Assembly (NCBI RefSeq): GCF_023278565.1
Contig: NC_064679.1
Coordinates: 4,836,001-4,900,000 of the forward strand
Source of the DNA: Colletotrichum lupini
Lineage: Eukaryota; Ascomycota; Sordariomycetes; Glomerellales; Glomerellaceae
Direction: 5' to 3'
Length of the DNA: 64,000 nt
Numbering within the stretch: position 1 is the first letter of the stretch; each line of letters starts with the position of its first letter. Of the stretch, positions 1 to 11,089 are shown piece after piece. The notes beneath the pieces are model-generated. The model made no database searches and was not told the origin of the DNA. It saw only the letters and a list, made by a program, of their open reading frames with translations. A program made the translations under genes and the position numbers.

Positions 1-1154
1 AATTACTTTATATTTATTATTATATAGTGGTTTTTTTCCGGCTTTATAAGTATAAAAGATCGACCTTAACGGGATTACGCTTTTAAGGGAAATTATATAA
101 TATAGTATACTTTTTAACTATATAATACGTATAATATATCTTAAGTACGCGCTTAACGTAATATAGTAATTTTAATACGAAAACTGCTATTTAATTTAGG
201 ATAAGTAAGCTACCCTCTTTAGTAATAGCGCCGGTTAAAAAGGTTAATAATAAAGGTTAGTTATAATAGTTAGCCGTAATAATCGGCTATAATAGTTAGA
301 AGCGGCCTTCCTTAACTACAGAGGTTTTAAACTTTAATAGCGACGTAGAGGTTTTTAAAAAAAGGGCTAAATAGGCTAATATTTACTACTCTTTTACCGT
401 ACTAAAGCTCGTAAAGATTCTTTTTATCCTTATTATTTTTAATATTACCTAAAGCTACTCTCTATTTAAACTAAATAAATTTACTAAATAAATCTACTAA
501 ATAAACTTATTAATATATAAACTATTATCTAAATAGCTAGTTAAATAATTAGTTAAGAAGTTAGCTAGTTAAAATATTACCTCGACGAGAACCTAAAAAT
601 ACTTATTAATAAGTCTACCCCTCTTAGACTAAGCGCCCTCGGCTAGCTTAATACTATAGCTATCGTAACTAATATAAGTATACTTAAAGATTAGTAAAGT
701 ACTTTTTAGTAGTACGGAATTTAGTTAAATAATAATACGAACGTTATAAATAACTAGGCTAATATAGACGTTAAGATTTAGTATATTAATACTAGCTTAA
801 TTATAATAATTATAATAAACGGGTTAGAAATATATAGGGTTAGGTTAATAAGCTAGTGCTTTAAACAGCTCCTACGGGACCCCCCGGGTAATAATAATAC
901 CTATATAAAAAAATAGATTATACTAGACCTAACTACTTATATAAGCTAGTACTAGGAGGTCCTATACGTATTAAAATAAATAAAGCTCGCCCTATAAGTA
1001 AGTAGTAAAAAGTTAGGAGCTATTAATAAAAGGGAGATAATAGTTAAGTTAGTTAATTATTATTTTAATTAGTAATTAGATATAGAGCGCATTATACCTA
1101 GTTTTCCTTAACACGTAATATATAATATAGCCCCGGCAGATCACTTTATATAAA
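1..1154. other. RIP-mutated AT-rich sequence, no readable gene
   Basis: Very AT-rich DNA in which CpA and TpG are scarce, TpA is abundant and CpG is kept, as expected of RIP. No open frame of useful length and no recognisable transposon domain was found. It is probably an older repeat into which, or next to which, element 1 inserted. Confidence 0.6.
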
Positions 1155-1340
1155 AGATTAGGCTATAAGTACTTAACTAGCGAGGTTATAATATAAGTAT
1201 AAGTATATTATAAAACTAAAGCTTATAAAGTCCTTTATAAGGGCTTTATGTTTTAAAAAGCTTTTTTATAATACGATCCGTATACTAATTATTAAGTTAT
1301 TAGCGTCCTATTACTAATTATATCCCGAATTTATTATAAT
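1155..1340 (-). repeat. 3' LTR of element 1
   Basis: Aligns without gaps to 9,075-9,260 (constant offset of 7,920); the differences are mostly transitions. It starts near the shared stretch AGATTAGG/AGAATTAGG and ends beside the purine tract. Exact ends are uncertain because RIP has altered the TG/CA termini. Confidence 0.75.
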
Positions 1341-1344
1341 TACT

Positions 1345-3830
1345 CCCCCTTTATATAACTTTAGTCCCTAAAGTTATTACGTAATATCTTTTTTTAATAT
1401 TAATAATAAAACTATTAACGTCGTTATTTATAATAAATTCCGTAAGGCGTTAATAATATCCTTTTTTATTTAAGGATAAAGTATTATTCTTATTTTTTTA
1501 TTTAATAAATACTTTATTATTATTATTTAGTAATAGCGCGCTAACTAGTTATTAAGTTAGTAATATATATTTATAATAAAGTATTCTAACTATTATAATA
1601 TATAAAAGCTTACTTAACCTCGCGGTTATTATTATTACTAAGCTATTAAGTATAGTAAAAAAAAATTTCTTTATTATTAGTTACGTATTTACTTTTTCTT
1701 TTCTCTTTTTATTTAGTAACTATTTTGCGAATTCTTTTTTATATAACTATACTTTTCTTTTCGTAATATTCTAATTCCGTATCGTTTTTTAATTACGACT
1801 CTCTTATTATACTATTACTAAGTATTTATTAAAATATTTACTATTTTATATATTTAAAATATACTTAATATAAAATAAAATTTTAAAAAGGGCTTTTATA
1901 GTCTCCGTAGTAGTACTCTTTATATACGCTACTTAGCTAGCTTATATCGTAATATTAATAAGCTCGTTTATATTACTAGCGCTTATATTACTAAGTATAT
2001 TATTTATTAAATTAATAAAAAGAAATATTCTATTATAAGTTATTAAGTCCTCGCTAATCCGTTATTAAAATATTAGCTAACGATATTTCTTAGGTTCCTA
2101 AGGAGCTATATATTACTATTTAATTTATTTAAAATACTTTTATAAAGTTTTATAATACTAAAGAATAAGGTAGTTTTAATTTTTATAAACGTAGTTACGT
2201 TTTTTACATTTTTAATTATATTATTAATATATAAGAAAAGGTTACTACTTATATTACTAACCTATTAAAGGGTAATAAAATAAAAAAAGTTTATTTTAAA
2301 TAAGCTACTTTTTAAGAGCTCGCTATTAACTACGAGTATTTAAACTTATTAATCTCGATTATAATAAGTCGTTAGCGATCGTTTAGTAAACTTTCTTTTT
2401 ATTAATTTAGATTTTTTTTTTAGGCTAGTATTTTTAATATTAATAATAAGACTAAGATTATTTTCTACCTTAATTACCTCTAGTTAGTTTATTTTCGTAA
2501 TAATAACTATATAACTATTTTATAAAATAACCTTAATACTCTAGCTTAGTATTATAAAGAGACTCCTAAGGGCGTTATTATTATATATATTTAGGAGTTT
2601 TTTATTTTTTAATTTTTTATAAATACGTTATTAAGTTCTTAATAAATAAAGTACTTATTTATATTATTATTATATATAGCGCTACCCTTATTTTTTATAA
2701 TTTTAAAACTCGGACTCTTATTAAAAAACGTACTCTTATTACTAATTATATTCTTAATAATAATAATAAGCGGGACGACTTTAAGTTTAAGTTTAATAAG
2801 TCTTAGTATAAGAATACTAAATTTAAAAAGCTTAGTAATAACTTAGAAAATTCTCTTTTTTAGTATTATAATAAGCGCCGCTACTTTAATATTAATAACT
2901 CGCTAACCCTTACTTATAACGCTCTTTTTAATATAAATAAGGGTACTTTAGCCCTTAATTATATTATTTTAAATTTTAATAAAGTTAGTATTACGCTCCT
3001 CTCGCTTTAAATAAAAGCTTTATAATAGCTTAATAAAGCTATTATTGATATTAAAATTAAAGCTATAAATTATAATAAATAGTTCGACGTTAATAAGTTC
3101 TTTATAAATATTAATATTACTAAGGTCCCTTAGCTTAATTAAGATTATAAGAGCGTTACTTTAAATAACGTCCCCTATCCCTAACTTATTATTAATAATA
3201 ATAACGTTATACCCCTTATTTTATTTTTTATTCCGCTTTTTATTATAGCTCTTATTATATTTTTTATTATAGCTCTTATTATACCTTTTATTATAGCTCT
3301 TATTATACTTTTTATTATAGCTCCCGTTATACTTCTTATTATAGCTCTTATTATATTTTTTATTATAATTTTTAATAATAACTAAGTAATAAACACTTTA
3401 CGAACTACTATTATTAATATATATAATACTTTATATAACTTCGACTACTTCTTTTTTACTTATTATAATATTAATAAGGTTAATAGCCTTATTTTAAGTA
3501 ATTAGCTAAGTATACGTACGAAGCTTCCCTACTTTTTGCTTATTAAGCGGATTATTATTATTAATTATTAAGCTTTAAAAATATATACTAGAGCCGCTAT
3601 TATTATTATTAATATTACGTAGGTTACTCCTCTTATATAGCTAGATTTTAGTAATTTCTTAGTAATATATTACTAAGGGTTATAATACTATATCTTTTTT
3701 TTAAAAATTACGCTCAGCTAAATAAAAAGGGTTTTATAATATATTATTAATTAACTTATTTTTAGTAACTTTTTATTATAAACTTAACGTTTATCATCCT
3801 ATTTTATATATACCCTTTCTTTATAACGTT
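1345..3830 (+). pseudogene. Extra region of element 1 between pol and 3' LTR, possible opposite-strand coding relic
   Basis: About 2.5 kb inside element 1 not needed for gag-pol. On the plus strand, roughly 2,425-2,640 gives a frame interrupted mostly by TAG/TAA that could derive from CAG/CAA, and further on lies a 24-bp minisatellite whose period is a multiple of three. This hints at a once-coding sequence antisense to gag-pol. It could be an additional retrotransposon ORF, a captured gene fragment or a nested insertion. The product was not recognised, and a first impression that it resembled gag could not be supported. Confidence 0.3.
3241..3366 (+). repeat. 24-bp tandem repeat (minisatellite)
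   Basis: The word TATTATAGCTC or a close variant recurs at 3,241, 3,265, 3,289, 3,313, 3,337 and 3,361, exactly 24 bp apart. The consensus is about TATTATAGCTCTTATTATACTTTT before mutation-driven variation. The period is eight codons, which suits a repeated peptide in a former ORF. Confidence 0.85.
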
Positions 3831-4200
3831 CGAATTTATTAACTACTTTTATTACTTTTTTAAAATATTTAATAAGTTTTTACGTATTACATTTAGTAAG
3901 CTACTTAGCTTATTTAACGAAATATTATAAGTTTCCTCCCTTATTTTATATTACGACGATTTTTTTAACTTTTTAAACGTTTTATTTATCTTTTAACTCT
4001 AAGAGATTTGTTATTTAACTACCCACTATTTAGTAATTTCTTTATAGCTTAAGCTAAGAAACTAGGAAAATATTATATATTCTTTAATACTACTTTAGTA
4101 AATATACTTAGTAAGCCTATTTTTTTACCCTTTTAGTTATTATTATTTTAATATATCTTAGTATTAGTTTATTATTTTTAAATCGTATATTTTTTATTAA
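3800..4200 (-). pseudogene. Integrase C-terminus and chromodomain-like tail of element 1
   Basis: The minus strand from about 4,200 down to 4,020 keeps the order seen at the end of Ty3/gypsy integrases: a basic stretch, RYIGPF-like residues, a KQAYRVYLP-like segment, then an IFHVSLLEP-like end. Further down to about 3,800 a line resembling the second half of a chromodomain (a W..LNVI..K.LL..F-type pattern) can be read. C-to-T changes have replaced His and Cys by Tyr and Gln by stops. Domain order and strand agree with the reverse transcriptase block upstream. Confidence 0.6.
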
Positions 4201-6339
4201 TAAGCTAATGACCTTTTTATAATTAAACTTTTTTAGGGTATGTTTTTTATTATAATAAGCTATTTAGCTCTTAGAGGCTTATGTCTATGCTCGTATAGCT
4301 TAGGCCCTAATTTCCCTAATTTTTTAAACCTTTTTTTTAACTTCTTAAATTATAACCTTATACTTAAATATATATTTAATATACTTAGGGTAGTAACTAT
4401 ATAATATTATATATAAGGATACTTTTATAATAAAATATTAGTTATTATTATATATAAACTTAGCCTTTTCTAATTACGCTACTTACCTATTTAGTAAGCC
4501 CTTAGTATAGATCGTTAAATACTTTTTTAATATTTAATAAGTCCGCTCTATTTAACTATCCGTTTATAAGTAATATATAGTAAATAATTAGTAATATATT
4601 ACCCATTTTTTAATAACCTCTTTTTGAAATATATTTATAAAAAGCTTATTTCTATTTATAATAATACTTTTTAGCGTACCGAACTTATATTTAACTTCTT
4701 AATATAAGATATTTAATATCTATATTATATTAAGTATTTTAATAATAAGTAAGAACTTTACGAACTTTATTATATAATAAATAATAATTTAAATATTATT
4801 ATACTCTATACCGTTATCATAAGTACTTAGTAATAGCCCTATAATAAAGTTTATAAATATTTTTTAAAATAGATATAAAAGTAATAATAGTAACTATAGC
4901 TACCTATACGGCTTATATCTTAAGGTTATAATTCTTAAATAATACTTATAGTTTTTAACATATTTTTAAATATTTTATTAAATATTCTTTTAATAAAACT
5001 TTTTTTAAATTAGCTTAAGAGTTTCTATAGCTCTTATATAACTTATTTCATAATTATTATAATATTAATAAAAGATCTCTATTTAAAAAGACTTTACTTA
5101 AGGAATAACGAGTTTTGTTTTAAAAAATAATATACCCTATTTATTAAGTAAATATATTCTTAGCTTATTAGCCATAATATAAACTCTTATTAATTATAAT
5201 ATATAGAACTCGTTTTTAATTTATAATTTTTCAACGAGCTCCTTAGTTTTTAATAAGAAATAAGAAGTGAATACCGTTTTACTTTTTATAAGCTCCTTTA
5301 TAACGGGGTATAAAATATACTATTTTAATATAATAACCCTAGCTCTATTTAACTCCTTTTTATTTTTATTAAACCGTTAACGAGCGTTTATTAATGACTT
5401 TTTTACTTTTTTATTTTAAGTTATTATAATAATAATTATTATTATTTTATTAATACGCTCCATAATATATTATTAATATAAAGAAAAAGGATTCTTTATT
5501 TTTAGAACTAGCTAATATTTAGCTAGGATTATAAAAGGAGGCCTTAATTATTTAAATATATACTTTAGTAATATTATTTATCTTTTTAAACTAATTATCC
5601 TTTATTAAATATTAAATAGTAGTTCGTTAATAAGACGTAGTTTTTAAACTAGTATAGGGAAGACGTTTTTATAAAGTACTTCCCTTTTTATATAGGTTAG
5701 CTTTTTAAATAAACCGTCCGCTAGGTTCGTTGTTTTTAATTAGTATTCTAAGTTAAAGTTAAATATTAATAGTTTATATACTTATTTTATAAGCTTTTTT
5801 TAAAAATCCCGCGCTAATATACTAATTACTTTTTTAAGTACTTAGTAATTTATTAAAACTATAAATTTTTATAAAAGGCCCTAAAAATAATAAGCTTAAT
5901 ACTCTAACCCTTTTATTATAATAAGTAGTTCTTATTAGCCTATAACTTATTACTACTCTATATCCGTAAGTTTTTATAATTAATAAGTAACGGGTTATTA
6001 TTCTTTATTAACTTATTATAATAAAATTATTATAATAATTTTAATTAAAGCGTCGGTTTTTACTTATATAATATATTATAAGTTTTAATATATAAATACG
6101 GTTATTAAAGTAAAAGCGATTTTTAGCTAATTAAATACCTCGTTTATTTTCTTAGTTTACTAAAAGTCCCTTATTTACCTCTTTTTTATTTTTAGTAATA
6201 CTATTATCGGTATAACAATACCCGAGTATTTAGTAATAAATTTTTAATAAAAATTATAAAACCCTAAGAATATTTAAATATCCTTAATAAACTCTAGCGC
6301 TTTTTAATTAGTAATCGTTCATATTTATAATACGTTAAT

Positions 6340-6870
6340 CTTAATTCTTTTTAATATAATAATATAAGTTAGGAACTTAACCCTTTTTTAATAGAACGAG
6401 TATTTTAATAGTTTAATAAAAAGCCCGTATAACCGTAAATATTAAAAAACCTTTTTAATATCCTCTATATGCTATTCTTTTATTATTAAATAGATTATTA
6501 AATTGTTTATATATACTATATAATAAGTATTTAGTAAGTTAATAAGCGCTTAGTAAATATATATTTAGAATGTTATGGGTACGTTTATTAGCCTGAAAGG
6601 TATAATAATATAATTAAAATAACCGTATTAGCTCCGGAATGCTATTCTTTATTAGGTTTTTTTTTAATTTAGATATAATAATAGGTATCCTTAATATCTA
6701 TTTTTAAGATCTATTTTACTTTACGAAGCCTATTTAAGAGCTCGTTAATAAGTAGTAATAAGTATCGATTTTTTATAATTATTTTATTTAGCTTATAATA
6801 GTTTATATAAAGGCATAGTGTGCCGTTCTTTTTTAATATAAAGAGGATTAGTACTCTAGCTTTACTAACT
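6340..6870 (-). pseudogene. Reverse transcriptase relic of element 1
   Basis: One minus-strand frame over more than 150 codons follows the Ty3/gypsy RT order: a LFI-KKNGTL motif, a YRKLN-like block, KNRYPLPLI-like residues, K..W.SKIDIKDAY-like residues, the YIDDLII-like catalytic box near 6,500 (both Asp now read as Asn) and an EHIEDI..V...L..YGLFI..KC-like end. Very few stops interrupt it, and those look like TGG-to-TAG and CAG-to-TAG products. The catalytic aspartates are lost through G-to-A change. Confidence 0.8.
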
Positions 6871-7758
6871 AAAAGTATAATATAACCGTTTACTAAGTTC
6901 TTAATAATATATATACGAAGCTCATTAAATTATTTTTTATTTAATAAATAAATAGGATTATATAGTAGTTTAGTACTTAGAACTAAGTTAATTAAGTATT
7001 TTACCTTACTATATAACTACGGTCCTTTTACTAATTATTTATTAAACGTCTTTATTTTTAATTAAAGTTCTAGTAATAGACCCCCTCGTAATTTAGTTTT
7101 TATTACCCCTATAATACTTTTTATAACAGTAACATATAATATATATACCCTTTTATAATTCTTAACGATATTACGAACTATTACTTTTAGTTTAGTAACT
7201 AAAATAAGCTTATATAACTATATATTCGTTATTATATTAATATAAATACCCTCTTAGCTTATTAATAATCATAATAATAAGAGGTTTACTATTTTTTCTT
7301 TTATTAACTACGGTAAATAGTTATTAAATCTTTTTTAGTTACTTATAATAGTTAATAAGGAAGAGCGTTAATTAGTAAGCTTTTTTTTAATTTATAGCTT
7401 TACTTTAAAAGTCCTTTAATAAGGGAGCTATAGTAGTAGCTAGGGTTAATCCTAAGTAGGTTATAAGCTTAGTATTAAAAATATTTATTTTAGAATATAT
7501 ATTTATATTAATTTTTATTAGCTTTTTAGTAATACTTTATAGAATTATTACCCTACCCTTTATAATTATTCTTATTAATACCCTCTTAATACTTAATATA
7601 AGCGTATTAAATATATTACCTATATTTATTTATTTTTTTAATAAGTTAACTTTTATAATTCTTAGCTTAGTAATAACTTATTAAATAGTTATTAACGTTA
7701 GCTTTAATTAGGGGTACGTCGGCTTATTATTACCCCTACTTCTTAACTTATTTCTTTA

Positions 7759-7800
7759 GTACTTATTAAATATATAACTTATTTTATTATATATAAAGTA
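7759..7800 (-). pseudogene. gag CCHC zinc knuckle relic of element 1
   Basis: The minus strand gives Y-F-I-Y-N-K-I-S-Y-I-F-N-K-Y. Tyr codons at the four ligand positions with spacing 2-4-4 are what a C-x2-C-x4-H-x4-C knuckle becomes after Cys (TGY) and His (CAY) codons are hit by RIP-type transitions. It closely resembles the knuckle of element 2 (12,668-12,709), so the two elements are related. It lies upstream of RT on the same strand, as expected for gag. Confidence 0.65.
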
Positions 7801-9074
7801 TTTAATATTATTATTACGACGCTTTTATAATAGCTCGGTGCGAGTACTCTTATTATATAGCTTTTATAATATTATTCTTAGCGAGTTTTTAAAGCTTAGC
7901 CCCTTAGAGCTCTCCCTATTCTTTTTTTTATAAAAGGGGGATATTTAATGCGGTTATTTTAATAATAAATATAGCCTCTTTTTATTATTTTTTTATAACT
8001 AGTCGCCGCCCTTTTATTAATTTAACGATTATAATTTATTAGTTTCGTAAGCTATATTACGTACTCTTTTAATCAAAACTTTATAATAAATTAGATCGTC
8101 CTATAACTAAAATAGTAGTTTAAAAAACAACTAATATATTTCTATTTTCGAATTTTCTATATTTTTTATACCTAAGTTATAATAGATTACTAATTACTTA
8201 ATAAGGAACTAAATAGGGGTTTAGCTCTTTTTTAGCTTCTTCGTTTTTAGTTTTTTATAATATTCCCGTTCTTAAGTCTCGGGGTTTATATATTATTAAT
8301 AAATAAATATTAAAAAGTCGCCCTAAGAGAGGGGATCTTAGAAGCTTTTTTTATAGTTATATTATTATATTTATAATAATAAGGATATTTTAAATAGGGC
8401 CTATTTAATATACTATTCTATAGTACTTTCTATATAAAGCTTATTACTTACTTTTATAATAATAATTTAGTCTATTACTTAAGTACTTATAGACTTTTTT
8501 TTAATTAGTTTATAATTATAAAAAAGAGGCTTTTTATATTCTTATTAACTTAAATACGTCGCTAGCCGCTTAGTAAGCTATTAAATAAGCTTTTTATATT
8601 AATACTATTCTTAGTTTTAATTTTTAACTATTATTTTTATTATTTTATAGAAATAGGTTATTATTAAGCTTATAAAGTCTACTGAACTAGCTATTTTAAT
8701 ATCACCTACGCTTTTATATATATTTTAACTTCGTACGTTTAGTAATTAGTTATTAATAAACGCCCCGTTTATAATAAATAGGGTCTTTAGGGTATTAATA
8801 AAGTAATTAGCCCGTAAGGGTAATCTACTCCGATTATTCTTTTTATTTAGCTTTTTTATAAATATTAATATTTAAGTAGGACTCGCCCTATAATAAGCTC
8901 GTTTTTTTAGATAGAATAAGGTTAAATAGTTAACTTTAAATAGTTATAACTCATTAGTATTAATAGCTTTTTATTAATAACTAAGCGTCGTTTTATTAAC
9001 GTTCCGTTTATTTTTATAATTTATTATTATTTATATTAGTTACTTTATAAAAATAAAAGCTTTAAAATTATAAA

Positions 9075-9260
9075 GAATTAGGTTATAAGTATTTAACTAG
9101 CGAGGTTATAATATAGGTATAAGTATATTATAAAATTAAAGTTTATAAAGTCTTTTATAAGGGCTTTACTTTTTAAAAAGTTCTCTTATAATACGATCCG
9201 TATACTAATTACTAAGTTATTAACGTCTTATTACTAGCCGTATTTTAAATTTATTATACT
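9075..9260 (-). repeat. 5' LTR of element 1
   Basis: Ungapped partner of 1,155-1,340. The gag-pol relics run away from it on the minus strand, so it is the 5' LTR. Boundaries are good to a few bases. Confidence 0.75.
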
Positions 9261-10861
9261 TTATTAGGGGGATATTTATTATTATATTTTTAATATTTAT
9301 ATACGATCCTTATATCGCTACGTATTATTAATAATTTCGGGTCGTTTACTTCTTTTTATATTAACTAATTAGTACCGAATTTCGTATTAGTAATAATAAC
9401 GAGCTATAGATCGAAATAAGTAAAATTATTAATTATCGTACTTTTAGTACTATATTTTACCTTTATATATCCTTTTATAATAATAAATTACTATTAGTAA
9501 TTATAAAAAAGAAATCTGCGTCGTTTACTTCTTTTTTAAATTTATTAAAGCGATTATATACCCTATTAATTTATACTTAGTTTTATAGTACGAATTCCTC
9601 TTTTATAATCGTTATTACTAAGATTTCATATAGTTTTCGTAACTATAATTACGCTAATAATACCCCTTGCTTGTAGAAGAATTTATTAACTATTTTTATA
9701 ATTCCTAAGCTTATACTTATAAACTATTTATCTAGTTAGTAAATAAAATCGTTTACGATTTTATAAATTAGGGGTTATTCTTATAGCCCCCTTCTTTTAT
9801 AAACCTTAGTTAAATAGATTAATATTACGTTAATTCACTTATTATTAAGCTAATTTACGATTTTATATATTTACGTCCTTTAATAGTCCGGGTTAATATT
9901 TATTTATTTATAAAGGATTAGGATTTTATTTAAAATCGGGTTCTGTCCTCTTTTTCTTTACCCTAACTTACTAAGGGTCGTGCTCTAGTTTATACTTATA
10001 TTAGTAATTACTAGCGTATTTAATTTTAATAAAAGTATATTTAATTTGCGTACTAGTTATAATAAATCCGTACTTTTACTACTTAACGAATTTATTAAAG
10101 TTTAAGAGATTCCCGCTTTTTTTGTTTTTATTACTACTCTCGTTTTTATTATTTTTAATAATTACTATTATTTTTTAAATCGCTAGTTATTATACTTATT
10201 AAGATCCTTTTTTTTATTTAATATAAAAAAATAAGTTTCAGTAATTTCTTTTTTTAATAATAATAATAATAAACGTTTATATTACTATAGGATAATATAA
10301 TAATTAATCCCGGGATCTTTATTAATTATTAATATTTACTATTTTATATATTTCTAACTTCCTAAACCTCGTACTCTCTATAATTTTCAAATAACTTCTT
10401 TTTTTAACTTATCTCTTTTAGGGTAGTATTTTATAAGAATAATTAAATATAAATACTAAGTAGCTCGTAGAGGAGCTATATAAGTTATTAAGTATAATTA
10501 GTAAAGTTAAGCTCTCTTTTTTATAAAATCGTAAACGTTAAAGACTTATTAAAAATACTTACTTATTACTCGTACTTAGTAAGGTTAAATATTTTAAAGA
10601 TCTTTTTTTATAGCTTTTTAATACCCTATTTTATATTTTTTAGGTAGTCTTTTTTATAGCTTAATTATAATTAGGTAATTATTATTTATTAATAATTCCT
10701 TTTATTATTTAGTTAATTTCTTAAAACTAGTAATTACGTATTAAGAGCTTAATATAAAAAAGAGCTCTTTAGTAACTTTTTAAACAATTCTTTTTTTTTT
10801 CTTTAGAGCCGTATTTTCTTAGCTTTTTTTTTTAAACTAATTATAACTTTAATAAGAGGCC
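9261..10861. other. RIP-mutated AT-rich sequence between the two elements
   Basis: About 1.6 kb with the same composition as the rest of the block. No LTR pair, transposon domain or long frame was recognised. Probably part of an older decayed repeat. Confidence 0.5.
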
Positions 10862-11087
10862 GTAATATTATAGTAATAGGTACTAGGGCCTTATAAGCCC
10901 TATAGCTTAGCCTTAGGCTACGAGGCTAAGCTCTTAATAGTTACGTAACGAGCTAAACTACTAGGCCTAAAGGGCTAGCTTATTAGTTTTTACTTATTAT
11001 TCTATTTTCTTATTATTATATTAAGTCTTTAGTTAATTAGGTTAATATAGTAGCGTTTTAACCTATCTCGAGATCCCTTTTATAATA
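10862..11087 (+). repeat. 5' LTR of element 2
   Basis: Matches 16,961-17,184 over its full length, including the blocks TACTAGGGCCTTATA, GCTACGAGGCTAAGCTC, GTTACGTAACGAGCTA and TTAATTAGGTTAATATAGTAGCG. Differences between the copies are mainly transitions, with a few small indels near the start and in the T-rich middle. Confidence 0.88.
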
Positions 11088-11089
11088 CT

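Larger units (their letters stand above)
1155..9260 (-). mobile_element. Ty3/gypsy LTR retrotransposon (element 1), RIP-inactivated
   Basis: Two direct repeats of about 185 bp, spaced exactly 7,920 bp apart, bound the element. The internal part reads on the minus strand, so the 5' LTR is at 9.08-9.26 kb and the 3' LTR at 1.16-1.34 kb. A purine-rich tract on the minus strand (about 1,341-1,352) abuts the 3' LTR where a polypurine tract is expected. Through C-to-T and G-to-A damage one can read a gag CCHC knuckle (7,759-7,800), a long reverse transcriptase block (about 6,860-6,340, with a YIDD-like box near 6,500), the integrase C-terminal GPF...KQAYRL...FHVSLLEP-type region (about 4,200-4,020) and a chromodomain-like tail (about 3,990-3,800). 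At about 8.1 kb it is larger than element 2, because some 2.5 kb of extra sequence lies between pol and the 3' LTR. It is inactive: stops occur throughout. Confidence 0.85.

Noticed and set aside
2425..2640. Plus-strand reading in element 1 taken at first for gag
   Set aside because: The real gag knuckle of element 1 was found on the minus strand at 7,759-7,800, in the right order with RT and integrase. The plus-strand reading has no knuckle.
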